Source of the DNA: Deltaproteobacteria bacterium
GTDB lineage: Bacteria > Myxococcota_A > UBA9160 > UBA6930
Length of the DNA: 64,000 nt
Direction of reading: 5' to 3'
NCBI GenBank assembly: GCA_028817435.1
Contig: JAPPPQ010000059.1
Coordinates: 1 to 64,000 of the forward strand
Of this stretch, positions 52,429 to 61,758 are shown in pieces. Below the pieces are notes generated by a model. The model did no database searches, was not told the DNA's origin, and saw only the letters and a program-made list of their open reading frames with translations. Numbering within the stretch: position 1 is the stretch's first letter; each line of letters opens with the position of its first letter. The position numbers were made by a program, and so were the translations under genes.

Positions 52429-53283
52429 TCAGCTTCCTCCCGGTTCGCCAGCCGCGGCCAGCACTTGTTGCGCCCGCTTGAATACGGGCAATTCCACCAG
52501 CGCGCCATCCAGTTGACCGAGCCCGCCGCTCTGATAAGCCGCCACCACGCGGCGCGCGTGTGCAACTTCGCCGGCGCTGGGCGCAAGCGCGCGGTGAATG
52601 GGCTCAATTTGCCTGGGGTGAATAGCGCAGCGCGCGCGAATGCCCAGCGCGCGGCTGCGCCGCGTTTCGGCTTCGCAACCCTGCGCATCGTCCAGCGCCA
52701 GGTAGGGCACATCAAAGAGCGTTGCGCCGTTGGCGGCGCAGGCGCAGGCCAAACGCGAGCGCGCGTAGAGCAGCGCCTCCCAGGTGGTTTCGCAGCCCGC
52801 CTCGGCGGCGAAATCCACCGCGCCGAACAGCACGCATTCCGCGCGGGGGTGGGCCGCAATCTCGTAAGCGCCTTCCAGCGCATCGGGCGATTCGATCAGC
52901 GGAAACAAAAAGCCGGCGCTGGGCGGCAGCACCTTGTCCAGCAGGCGCAGCTCTGCGGCGTGGCGCAGCTTCGGAATCATCACGAAATCTGCAGAGCAGG
53001 CGGGTTCGGCCAGGGCCAGCAGATCGGCCTGGCCGGCGGCGGTATGCAGCGCATTGATGCGCAGCCCCGCCGGCGGGCCGCCGCGCCGCCCGCCCAGCCA
53101 GGCCAGCACCGCCTTGCGCGCCTCCGGCTTGTCGGCTTCGGCCACGGCGTCCTCCAAATCCAGGCAAACCAGGTCGGCCCCGGCCCGGTGGGCCTTATTG
53201 AAGCGATCCGGCCGGGAGCCGGGGACGAAGAGCAGGCTGCGGTAGCTGCGGTGGGGAGCGGCGGCCATAATTTGTCCGGACAT
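52429..53283 (-). CDS. CitE-like (HpcH/HpaI) CoA-ester lyase
   Basis: A 284-aa TIM-barrel lyase of the citrate-lyase-beta family. RSLLFVPGSRPDRFNKA, the metal/CoA-binding LVCLDLEDAVAEADK, FPLIESPDAL and LFGAVDFAAEAG are diagnostic. Relatives cleave citramalyl-CoA, malyl-CoA or beta-methylmalyl-CoA. ATG 53283 is preferred, with a G-rich Shine-Dalgarno region; a second ATG at 53268 lies just after the palindrome. The operator overlaps the first codons. It begins the CitE/MaoC/CaiB operon. With the hydratase it would split a branched hydroxyacyl-CoA to acetyl-CoA or glyoxylate plus a keto acid. Confidence 0.9.
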   Translation of the reverse strand: MSGQIMAAAPHRSYRSLLFVPGSRPDRFNKAHRAGADLVCLDLEDAVAEADKPEARKAVLAWLGGRRGGPPAGLRINALHTAAGQADLLALAEPACSADFVMIPKLRHAAELRLLDKVLPPSAGFLFPLIESPDALEGAYEIAAHPRAECVLFGAVDFAAEAGCETTWEALLYARSRLACACAANGATLFDVPYLALDDAQGCEAETRRSRALGIRARCAIHPRQIEPIHRALAPSAGEVAHARRVVAAYQSGGLGQLDGALVELPVFKRAQQVLAAAGEPGGS

Positions 53284-53285
53284 AT
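53270..53285. promoter_or_regulatory. Second GntR-type palindrome
   Basis: ATTTGTCCGGACATAT matches the perfect site at 43392-43407 in 14 of 16 positions and keeps the TGTCCGGACA core. It spans the 5' end of the CitE-like gene and the 30-bp gap after the thioesterase gene. Binding here would block transcription or translation initiation of the lyase operon. Confidence 0.7.
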
Positions 53286-53313
53286 TACAGCCCCGCCCGC
53301 CCCGCGCCACCCC

Positions 53314-54204
53314 TCACAAATCGCCCCGGTTCGGCGCGGGCGCGGCGCGCTTGGGGTCGGTGCGCCGCATCAGGCCCTCCTGGGCCACGCTGCCAATGCG
53401 CGGCCCCTGCCTGGCGAACAGCGCCCCGTGCACAAAGCCGCGCGCGCCAAAGGCCGTCGGGCTCTCCTGCACATACAAAATCCAGTCGTCCACGCGCAGC
53501 GGACGGTGAAACCACACCGCGTGGTCCAGGCTCGCCATCATCACATCGCGGCGGCGCTTGCGGTGCGGGCGGTAGATGTTGTCCACCAGCCCCATATCCG
53601 ATGCGTAGGTGAGCAGGCACTGGTGCAGCAGCGGGTCGTCCGGCAGCGGGCTGGGCGCGCGCAGCCACACCAGGTTGGGGCTGCGGTTCGGCGCGCCGCC
53701 AAACCAGCTGTGGGCCTGGGTAGAGCGCATTTCAATGGCCCTGGGCCGCGCCAGCCAACTGCGCAGCGGCTCGGGCACCTGCGAGCCCAGCTCGCGCGCG
53801 CGCTCTTCCCAGGTGGGCAGGCCCTCCGGCGGCGGCGCATCCGGCATTTCGTCCTGGTGCTCGTAGCTCGGCTCCGGCTCGTGGAACGAGGCCGACATAT
53901 TGAAGATGGCCTTCTCGTGCTGCCGCGCCACAACGCGCCGCGTGGTGAAAGAAGAGCCATCTCGAATCCGGTGCACATCATAAACCACCGGCAAATCGGG
54001 GTCTCCCGGCCGCAAAAAGTATCCGTGCAGCGAGTGCGCCCGCCGCTCTTTCACCGTGCGCCCCGCCGCCGCCAGCGCCTGCGCCGCCACCTGCCCGCCA
54101 AACAGCCGCATCGGCCCCCGCTCCTCATTGCGCCCCCGAAAGCGATCCGGCTCCACCTCCTCCAGCCGCAGCAAATCCACCAACCGCCCCAACGCCTCGT
54201 GCAT
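53314..54204 (-). CDS. tesB: Acyl-CoA thioesterase II
   Basis: A 296-aa double hot-dog thioesterase that hydrolyses acyl-CoA to free acid and CoA. FGGQVAAQALAAAGRTV, HSLHGYFLRPGDP, FTTRRVVARQ and the second-domain YASDMGLVD plus SLDHAVWFHRPLRVDDW carry the TesB signature, with the Asp/Thr/Gln active-site type. ATG 54204 lies at the edge of an AT-rich intergenic region; the Shine-Dalgarno signal is weak (AGAAGAG). It is upstream of the CitE operon on the same strand, but the operator between them suggests separate control. Confidence 0.92.
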   Translation of the reverse strand: MHEALGRLVDLLRLEEVEPDRFRGRNEERGPMRLFGGQVAAQALAAAGRTVKERRAHSLHGYFLRPGDPDLPVVYDVHRIRDGSSFTTRRVVARQHEKAIFNMSASFHEPEPSYEHQDEMPDAPPPEGLPTWEERARELGSQVPEPLRSWLARPRAIEMRSTQAHSWFGGAPNRSPNLVWLRAPSPLPDDPLLHQCLLTYASDMGLVDNIYRPHRKRRRDVMMASLDHAVWFHRPLRVDDWILYVQESPTAFGARGFVHGALFARQGPRIGSVAQEGLMRRTDPKRAAPAPNRGDL

Positions 54205-54588
54205 TATTTTGTCTCTTCTCGCTGCTGCCTGCGCGGAGCAGGAAGCGGTATTTAGCCGTTTGAAGTCAATTTATTGCCGTAATGGGGGTATTCAGAGGCT
54301 TTTTAGTGCTTTATCTCTTTTTATTGCTCGTTTTCGGCGATTTTCCTGCAAATCCGGCGGATAGTAAAAATTGAGACTAGGGAATTTTTTCTCGTTTCTC
54401 CTTGCCTTTTGATTATAGAAGGATTTAACCTTGCGGGCAAAGAAATGCTGGTCGAATGCCTGCCAGCCTGCTCAGCGCGGATGTGGTGACGAATTACGGA
54501 GAACCACGGAGCTGCGGCGTTGATTTGATTTGGCAATACAGAAGCTCTGACGAGGCCTCCCCAACTCAAAGCATAAAAGGAGCACGCC
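54205..54588. other. AT-rich intergenic region between tesB and TonB receptor 2
   Basis: 384 bases with clearly more A/T than the flanks and no convincing gene. It must contain divergent promoters for tesB (minus) and the receptor (plus), but I see no pair of boxes with good spacing. AAAAGGAG at 54575-54582 is the receptor Shine-Dalgarno sequence. An open frame from 54456 passes through it but lacks a start signal and coding character. Confidence 0.6.
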
Positions 54589-57269
54589 ATGACTTTTTCG
54601 ACAACTTACCAAGAGGCGGCACCCGACCTGCGCAACCGTGCCATGCATCGCGCCCTCTCGTCCTTCGCTGGGTGTTTCCCCGCGGGGGGGGGGGGGGGGA
54701 CAGGCAGGCTGTTCTCAGCTTCCTGCGCTGCATCGGGCTCGCTCTGGTTTTGCTGTTCTCGGCGGATGGCGTGGATGCGGGGGAGTTTCCGGGAGAGCAG
54801 GTGATAGAGGAGATTGTGGTCACCGGTTCGCACATTCGCCGGGATCAGCAGCGCGATCTGGCGTCGCCGTTGCAATCTCTCAGCAGCGAGGAGATCGCCG
54901 AACAGGGAGCGAAGGATATCCCTGATATCATTCGCAACCTGACCGTCAGCACTGGGGCGGAATACCAGGTCAGCGGCCTGAATCAGCCTCAGACGGCAGG
55001 GACCTCGAATATCAACCTTCGCGGGCTTGGCCTGAGTTCGACCTTGATCCTGATAAACGGGCGCAGGCAGACGCTGTCCTCTATTGCCAAGCAGGATGAC
55101 GGTTCGTCTTTCGTGGATACCAATTCACTGGTTCCCATGATTATGATTGAGAAGATAGACATCTTGAAAGATGGCGCGGCGGCGACTTATGGCACGGATG
55201 CGGTTGCCGGCGTGGTGAACTTTATCACCCATAAGAAATTCGAGGGATTCAAGACAGAGCTGAGCTACCAAGGAGACGGGCACGACGATTTGTCAATTGG
55301 CGCGATGTTCGGCGGGGCTGGCGGTGCCAGCAATTTCGTGATTGCAGCTAGCTACCAGGATCGGAATATTCTGGAAGCGGGCGAGCGCGACTGGCCCTCC
55401 GGCACAGCGCTTTCCAGTTTGGGTCAACCCGGAGCCTTCCGATTGAGCTCGGGGAGTTTCATGGCGGATCCGGCCTGCGGGGCTGGTGGCACATTTCTCC
55501 GTTTTGGAGGCACTTTTTGCGGAATGGACATCACGCCGTTTTTCGACCTCATGCCGGAAGAGAGTCGTCTCAATGTTGCAGCGAATTTCTCCCATGAATT
55601 CAGCGAATCATTGAGCGCTTATGTCGAATTCTCCTATGCGGCGAACGAGGGAGAAACGAGGGCTACTCCTTCGTATCCGATCCTGAGGAGCTTTCCGCAG
55701 ATTCCGGCCACCGATCCGAACAACCCCTTCGGCGAGCAGGTGATGTTCTTTGGGCGAACGATTGGGCCCGATGGTGCCCCGACCCTGTTGACTTTCGATT
55801 ATGAAACATGGCGCGTTGCAGGGGATCTAACTGGAGATTTGTGGAACTGGTCTTGGAATCTCTCTGCTACCTACAGCACAAATGAAGCTGATGTGGGAAA
55901 CGGCGATACGGTGATATCTCGCCTTCAGGCTGGTCTCGCCGGCACTGGCGGTCCAAACGGCAACGAATTTTACAGTCCCTTCGGGGGAGCGACAAATTCT
56001 GCCGGGCTGATTGCTTATCTCCAAGAAGATTCTCTTCAAGCGGGTGAATCATCTCTGCTCACCGTGGAATTGATCACCAGCGGTGAAATGTTTGATATTC
56101 CTGCAGGTGCAGTATCGGCTGCTTTGGGAGCCCAATATCGGTCGGAGGATCTGCAAGTTGATCTCGATGATATTCTGAATGCCGACGATTTCTACACATT
56201 GCCGGGGGGTGCGGATTTTTCGGTAGATCGTGATGTGTTCGCATTTTTTGGTGAAATTATTGTTCCGTTGCATACTGCACTTGAATTGCAACTGTCTGCC
56301 CGATACGAGGATTATGGCGACAATGTAGACAGCGTTGATCCAAAAGTGGCGGTCTTGTGGGTTCCGGTGTCCTGGATTTCCATGCGCGGCTCGTTTGGGA
56401 CATCATTCCGTGCTCCCTCGTTGCTTCAAACAAACGGCAGGCTGGGCGCCAATGATGTGGTCAATGATCCGGCCACGAATTTGAACAGTCTGTTCCGCAC
56501 GATCAACACCAGCGGAAATCCGAACTTGAAGCCGGAACAGGCGGATGTGCTGAACTTTGGCATTACACTTTCGCCCATAGAATCGCTGGAAATCAACCTG
56601 GATTGGTGGAGCTTTGACTACACAGATCTCATCGTGAAGGAAAGTGCGCAGTCTCTGATCAACCAGGCGTTCGCGGACACGAATGCAGGAATGACAGGAA
56701 CGGCTGCCCAGAGAAAAGTTGTCAGGGTTGGTGGTTTCATTACCCAGATCAATAGCGAATTCATCAATGCGTCTTCGATGGAAGCGGATGGGATTGATTT
56801 CCAAATTCGCTATGGAATGGACACTTTCCTGGGGCAGCTTGAATTTGGCTCGGAATGGACCTATGTTTCCGGTTTTGAGATTCAGGAGAGTGCGAGTTCC
56901 GCGGTTGTTGAAGCGGTGGGTAGCAGGAATAACTCCAATTTCGCTAGGCCCGTCCCGGAGTTGCGCGGAAACATCTCTGCGAATTGGCAGAACGGAAACC
57001 AGTCGGCTTACCTGGTAGCTCGATATATCGATTCCTACAAGGATGACGCAAGTTCGAATGCAAAGATATCCAGCCATACCACGGTGGATTTGAGCTACAG
57101 CTATTCATTTGGGAGTATGCTGGGCGGCGCGGAATCGAAGGTCACACTGGGAGCAATCAACCTCTTCGACCGGGATCCGCCCGCCGTGACCACATTCATC
57201 GGATTTGATGTTCAGACGCACGATCCTCGAGGGAGGTTGCTCTACGCCAAGCTGTCATATTCCTTCTGA
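54589..57269 (+). CDS. TonB-dependent receptor 2, out of frame at a 16-G tract (possible phase-variable gene)
   Basis: The body encodes an outer-membrane receptor: hydrophobic signal segment (FLRCIGLALVLLFSADGVDAGE), TonB box IEEIVVTGSHIRR, plug with NINLRGLGLSSTLILINGRRQT and EKIDILKDGAAATYGTDAVAGVVNF, and a barrel ending in YAKLSYSF. ATG 54589 has a strong AAAAGGAGCACGCC before it, but its frame reads only 71 codons and stops at 54804. The receptor body is in another frame, and the two meet at 16 consecutive G (54684-54699). One extra G, or two fewer, would join them into a protein of about 890 aa. As given the gene is off. The long frame from 54456 also covers the body, but starts without a signal. 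Composition is AT-richer than its neighbours. Confidence 0.8.
54684..54699 (+). repeat. Homopolymeric G tract (16 G) in TonB receptor 2
   Basis: Sixteen G in a row, within the codons before the signal peptide. The start frame (codons from 54589) and the body frame differ by one base across it. Seventeen or fourteen G would restore one frame. Such tracts mutate by slipped-strand mispairing and drive on/off switching of surface proteins in many bacteria; they are also prone to sequencing error. Confidence 0.9.
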
Positions 57270-57351
57270 TCTCTGGCGCGGTAGGCTATTCTCTCCTCCA
57301 GCGCGCGGGGCCGCCTTGTCTCATGGCAGGGCGGCGGAGGAGTGAGGGCGT

Positions 57352-58563
57352 ATGGCGAATCATCCGAGGCGGGAGGGGGTGCGGCTGCTGGATCGGTTCT
57401 TTTATCTGGATCCGCATGAGCACTTTCGCTGGATGCGGGAGCATGCGCCGGTTTACTGGGATGAGACGGCGGATGGGGGGCTTTGGGGGGTGTCGCGCTA
57501 CCAGGACATTATGCGGGTTTCGCGGCAGCCGGAGGTGTTCTGCTCGGGGCAGAGCTCGCGGCCGGAGCGCGGGACGCTGGTGCCCTCGATGATCAATCTG
57601 GACGATCCGCTGCACAAGCGGCGGCGCAAGCTGGTGAACGAGGGCTTTACGCCGCGCCGCATTGCCGCGCAGGAGCCGGGGCTGCGGCGGCTCATTAACG
57701 AGTTGATGGATTCGGTGGCGGGGGCGGGGCGCTGCGATTTTGTGCGGGATGTGGCGCGCTGGATTCCGATGATCGTCATTGGCGATATGCTCGGCGTTGC
57801 GCCCGCAGACCGCGAAATGCTGCTGGAATGGTCGGACTGGCTGCTCGGCGCGGGCGAGGGCACAGAGCACGCCAGCGAGGAAGAGTGCCGCGCCCGGCAG
57901 CAGCAGGCCGCGGTCTCCTACTTCGCATATCAGCGCCAGGTGGTGGCCGAACGCCGCGCGCGCCCGCGGGACGATCTGGTTTCGGTGCTGGTGCACGCGC
58001 AGATAGACGGCGACAAGCTCGACGAGGAAGAGGTGCTGCAGGAAAGTCTGCTCATTCTCATCGGCGGCGACGAAACCACGCGCCATGTAATGACGGGCGG
58101 TTTGGAGCAACTCATCCGCAACCCCGGCCAGAGGCAAAAGCTCATCGAAAACCCGGCGCTGATTCCCGGCGCGGTGGAAGAAATGCTGCGCTGGGTAAGC
58201 CCCATCGTGAACATGAACCGCACGCTCACCCGCAATGTGGAAATGCACGGCGAAATTTTGCGCGAGGGCGACCGGCTGCTGCTGCTCTATCCCTCGGGCA
58301 ACCGCGACGAGCGCGTCTTTGCGCGGCCGGATGTCTTCGATGTGACCCGCGAGCCGAACCGCCATGTGGCCTTCGGCGGCTTCGGCACCCACCACTGCCT
58401 GGGCGCAACCCTGGCCCGCCTGGAACTGCGCGTGCTCTTCGAGGAACTGCTGCGCCGCTGGCCGGATATTGAGCTGGCCAGCAGCGAGCCGCTGCGCCGC
58501 CGCCCCAGCAACTTCATCACCGGCATTGAAGAAATGCCGGTGCGCTTCACGCCGGATCGCTGA
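57352..58563 (+). CDS. Cytochrome P450
   Basis: A 403-aa soluble bacterial P450. The heme ligand is C349 in FGGFGTHHCLG, the ExxR pair is E277/R280, and the oxygen-binding helix I has IGGDETT (237-243), with Glu-Thr where many have Asp-Thr. NLDDPLHKRRRKLVNEGFTPR and the overall pattern resemble the actinobacterial and proteobacterial P450s that act on steroids or terpenoids (CYP125/CYP142-like groups), but substrate assignment is not possible by eye. GGAGGAGTGAG precedes ATG 57352. No ferredoxin or ferredoxin reductase is adjacent. Confidence 0.93.
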   Translation: MANHPRREGVRLLDRFFYLDPHEHFRWMREHAPVYWDETADGGLWGVSRYQDIMRVSRQPEVFCSGQSSRPERGTLVPSMINLDDPLHKRRRKLVNEGFTPRRIAAQEPGLRRLINELMDSVAGAGRCDFVRDVARWIPMIVIGDMLGVAPADREMLLEWSDWLLGAGEGTEHASEEECRARQQQAAVSYFAYQRQVVAERRARPRDDLVSVLVHAQIDGDKLDEEEVLQESLLILIGGDETTRHVMTGGLEQLIRNPGQRQKLIENPALIPGAVEEMLRWVSPIVNMNRTLTRNVEMHGEILREGDRLLLLYPSGNRDERVFARPDVFDVTREPNRHVAFGGFGTHHCLGATLARLELRVLFEELLRRWPDIELASSEPLRRRPSNFITGIEEMPVRFTPDR

Positions 58564-58585
58564 GCCCCGCCCGCCCGGCGCAGCG

Positions 58586-60505
58586 CTATTCGGGCGTGAA
58601 CCAAATGGGCGAGGTCCAGGCGCGCTCCCGAATTACCGGGCGGTGATCGGGGGCGCAGCAGCCGGCGTATTCCGGCGGCACGGTATCGGGCGCGGCGCAG
58701 TTGACCTTGGCCGCGGTGCAGAGCCGCTGGCTCCAGCGGCAGCTCGGATTCTCCAGCACGCGGGCGTAGTAAAAAGCGCCGGCATCGGGATCGAAATCCG
58801 GATCTTGCCACACCGCGCAAAGCTGCTTCGCGCCGCCGCCGCGCTGTTCGCAGGTAGCGGGGTCCACGCTTGCGTCCCCGTCGCCGCCCGCAATGTCAAA
58901 GACGCGCTCGCGCGCCTTGCCCCGCTCAATCCAGCCCTTCACAATTTGCACGCGCTCCAGCGGCGTGCCGGGCTGCCGGGCGCTGCCGGGATCTTGCAGC
59001 GCCCACACCGCCAGCCGGGGCGCTGCGCCATCGGCATTTTCCGGCGGCGCGGGCAGGTCGCCGCCCATGGGCACGCCGCCCTGGTAGCCGCGCGCCACAA
59101 AGTCGGGCGCGCTGCACATATTCTGCGGATAGTTCCAGCCGCCGAACATACGCACCACGGGGCGGGTGCCGCTGGTGCCGTAGGCTTCGCGCCGCTGCAT
59201 GGCGGCGAACAGCGATTCGCGCGTGTTCTCTTCGGCCCACAGCACGGCCAGCCCGCCGGGGTTGAACTCCAGATTATCGGGCAGCCCCACCGCGCCGCCG
59301 CCCTGCATGCCCGCGCCGCCGTGGCCCGCCGCGCCGTCCTCTGTTGCCAGGCCGGGCGTGCCCAGGTGCGTATCGGTGCTGGCCACAATTCCATAGCGCA
59401 GCGGATTCACGCCGAGCCTGCGCTGCAGCACCAGTCCCTTCTTCAGCGCCTCGCGCACCGTGGCGCTGCGTTGCGGGCCGGTATCGGCCGCCGCGCCGCT
59501 CAGGTTGAGCTGCCGGAAGCGGCCCACGCCGGCAAAGCTCGCATAGGGCAGCTTCTCAAAAGCGCAGGCTTCGTCTTTGGTATCGCCGCCCAGCAGGCAT
59601 TCCGAATCGCCCTTGTGCTGCATAATCTCCACCAGCGGTTCCCAGCGCTGGCGCATCCGCGCTTCTTCCCGGTTTACGCGGCGCTTTTTGGCGTCCGCCG
59701 TCAGGCGCGCGGATTCAAAGATCAGCCCGGGGCCGCTGAGATTGGAGTTGTGGGGAATGGTAAGCGCGTCGCAGCCCGGCGTTCCCTCAATGCAATCGCG
59801 CTGCAGCCGCTCCCACAGCGCAAAGGCCGAAGGCGTTTCGACCCAGCTCGGCGGATAGGCGGGCACTTTCGCGTTCTTGAAGATGACATTGCGGTGCAAA
59901 TTGCCGCCGCCCGCCGTGGAGGCCGTCCACTCGTAGCCGATGAAGCTGCTGAACGAGCAGGCGGAGCTTCGGTCATAGGCTTCCTCGGCGGCGGCCTGAA
60001 TTTCTCCCCACACCACGGCGGCCTGCTCCAGGCAGCGGCGGTCGTCTTCGCCGCAAAAGGCGAAGCGATCCCTCGCGATGATGGTGCGGATGGCCATGAC
60101 ATTGAAGGCCAGCGGGCCGAAGTTGCGATACATCCAGCAGAAGTCGCCCTCGTGGCCGGGCTGCTCCGGGTCGCGGCAAATGCGCACTTCGCCGAGCCCT
60201 TCGGCGTGGTCGGTCACCACCGCAAAGTCCAGCGGCCGCCGCAGCCTGGCGCTGCGCTGCGCCCTGCCGCGCTCGTCGTAGGGCTGCAGCCCCAGCCGCT
60301 GGCCCTTGGCAAAGCGGTAGGCATCGCGGGGCGTGTTGCGGGTATCCTGGCTGCTCGCATCGAAAGAAAAAGCGGTGTGCACATGGGTGTCGCCGAAGAA
60401 GGGCCGCCGCAGCGGGTCGCTGCTGGCGCAGGCCGCGCGCTCGGCCGCCGGGGCGGCGCTCGCCGAAAACGCCAGGCAGAGCAGGGCCAGTGTGAATTGC
60501 CGCAT
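58586..60505 (-). CDS. DUF3604 family secreted protein
   Basis: A 639-aa exported protein with signal peptide FTLALLCLAFSASAAPA. It starts with FFGDTHVHTAFSFDA, then LDFAVVTDHAEGLGEV and IPHNSNLSGPG, the metal-ligand pattern of PHP-like phosphoesterase folds seen in DUF3604. About twelve Cys suggest disulfides in a periplasmic or secreted enzyme. The function of the family is not established to my knowledge. GGAGG precedes ATG 60505. It is convergent with the P450 (22-bp gap) and divergent from the phosphotransferase. Confidence 0.88.
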   Translation of the reverse strand: MRQFTLALLCLAFSASAAPAAERAACASSDPLRRPFFGDTHVHTAFSFDASSQDTRNTPRDAYRFAKGQRLGLQPYDERGRAQRSARLRRPLDFAVVTDHAEGLGEVRICRDPEQPGHEGDFCWMYRNFGPLAFNVMAIRTIIARDRFAFCGEDDRRCLEQAAVVWGEIQAAAEEAYDRSSACSFSSFIGYEWTASTAGGGNLHRNVIFKNAKVPAYPPSWVETPSAFALWERLQRDCIEGTPGCDALTIPHNSNLSGPGLIFESARLTADAKKRRVNREEARMRQRWEPLVEIMQHKGDSECLLGGDTKDEACAFEKLPYASFAGVGRFRQLNLSGAAADTGPQRSATVREALKKGLVLQRRLGVNPLRYGIVASTDTHLGTPGLATEDGAAGHGGAGMQGGGAVGLPDNLEFNPGGLAVLWAEENTRESLFAAMQRREAYGTSGTRPVVRMFGGWNYPQNMCSAPDFVARGYQGGVPMGGDLPAPPENADGAAPRLAVWALQDPGSARQPGTPLERVQIVKGWIERGKARERVFDIAGGDGDASVDPATCEQRGGGAKQLCAVWQDPDFDPDAGAFYYARVLENPSCRWSQRLCTAAKVNCAAPDTVPPEYAGCCAPDHRPVIRERAWTSPIWFTPE

Positions 60506-60612
60506 GGGTTTCCTCCCTCTGTGGCCGGTGGCCGCCGGAGCCTATCACGCCGCGCCGCCCCTTGCGCTGCGCGCCGCCGCCCGGCGCGGTAGCATTCCCG
60601 CAGGAGGTTGCC

Positions 60613-61686
60613 GTGCCCCTTCCCGGCCAGCGCGATCCCGGCGAAACCCGCGCGGCTCTGGCCGCCTGGCTCGCCCGGCAAATGCCCCATGCCCGGGACA
60701 TTGAGATCCCGTGGATTGAGATTCCCCAGTCTTCGGGATTCTCCAACGAGACCTTTCTCTTCGACGCCGCCTGGAGCGAGGACGGCGCGCCGCAGCGCCG
60801 CGAGTTCGTGCTGCGCGCGCAGCCGCGAAGCTACGCGCTGTTTCCGCACATTGATGTGATTGCGCAGCAGTTCCGCACCATGAAGCTGCTCGCCCGGCAC
60901 AGCGATGTCCCCGTCGCCCCGGTGTTCTGGGCAGAGCCCGATCCCGCGGTGCTGGACCAGCCCTTTTTCGTCATGCAGCGCATTTCCGGCGAAGTGCCCG
61001 GCGACAACCCGCCCTACACCAAGAGCGGCTTCATCATGGAGCTTGCCCCCGCCGAACGCCGCGCGCTTTACCAGAGCGGCCTGGAAGCGCTGACGCGGGT
61101 GCATCGGGTCAACTGGCGCGCGCACGGCTTCGAATGCCGGGAGCGCGCGCGCTACGGCCCGCCCGGCCCGCGTCAACTGCACGGCTATTTCGCCTACTAC
61201 CGCGACTGGGCCTGCGAGGGCAAACCGCACCCGGTAATTGATCCGGCCTGGCGCTGGCTGGAATCGCACTGGCCCGAAGACGGCGGCGAGCTGCAGCTTA
61301 CCTGGGGCGATGCGCGCATTGGCAACCAGATTTTCCACGAGCTGCGCTGCGTGGCGGTGCTGGACTGGGAAATGACGGCCATTGCCAACGCCGTGAGCGA
61401 TCTCGGTTGGTGGCTCTATATGCAGCGCTTCCACACCGATGGCATGGAAGCGCCGCTGCCGGAGGGCTTCTTCACCCGGGAAGAGGTGATTACGTTTTGG
61501 GAGCAGCGCCTTGGCCGCCGCGCCGAGCACATTGAGTTCTACGAAATTCTCGGCGGCTTTCACTTTTCGCTGATTATGGTGGCGCTCGCCCGCAATGTGC
61601 ATCGCCTGGCCCCGGACCAAATGCCCGCCGATTTTGGCGTGACCAACCCGGGGCCGCGGGTGCTGGCCGCAATGCTGAATCTCTGA
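60613..61686 (+). CDS. APH-family phosphotransferase, acyl-CoA-dehydrogenase-associated type
   Basis: A 357-aa kinase-like protein. The catalytic loop is WGDARIGN (D233 and N238) and the metal-binding LDWE has D251; SSGFSNETFLF forms the ATP-lid region. Such proteins are often beside acyl-CoA dehydrogenases and crotonases in lipid-degradation loci and are related to the ACAD10/11 kinase domain, which phosphorylates 4-hydroxyacyl-CoA; the role here is inferred. GTG 60613 has AGGAGG seven bases before; the longer frame from 60562 lacks one. The next gene is 72 bp downstream. Confidence 0.88.
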   Translation: MPLPGQRDPGETRAALAAWLARQMPHARDIEIPWIEIPQSSGFSNETFLFDAAWSEDGAPQRREFVLRAQPRSYALFPHIDVIAQQFRTMKLLARHSDVPVAPVFWAEPDPAVLDQPFFVMQRISGEVPGDNPPYTKSGFIMELAPAERRALYQSGLEALTRVHRVNWRAHGFECRERARYGPPGPRQLHGYFAYYRDWACEGKPHPVIDPAWRWLESHWPEDGGELQLTWGDARIGNQIFHELRCVAVLDWEMTAIANAVSDLGWWLYMQRFHTDGMEAPLPEGFFTREEVITFWEQRLGRRAEHIEFYEILGGFHFSLIMVALARNVHRLAPDQMPADFGVTNPGPRVLAAMLNL

Positions 61687-61758
61687 CCCTGCGGCGGTGC
61701 TACACTGGCCCGCCGCTTTCTCCGCATTCTCGCATTCTCGCATTTGGGAGGCTTCGCC

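Noticed and set aside
54456-54588. Upstream extension of TonB receptor 2 in the body frame
   Set aside because: There is no Shine-Dalgarno signal, a non-coding character and an implausible 100-residue leader; the ATG at 54589 has a strong ribosome-binding site, in the other frame.
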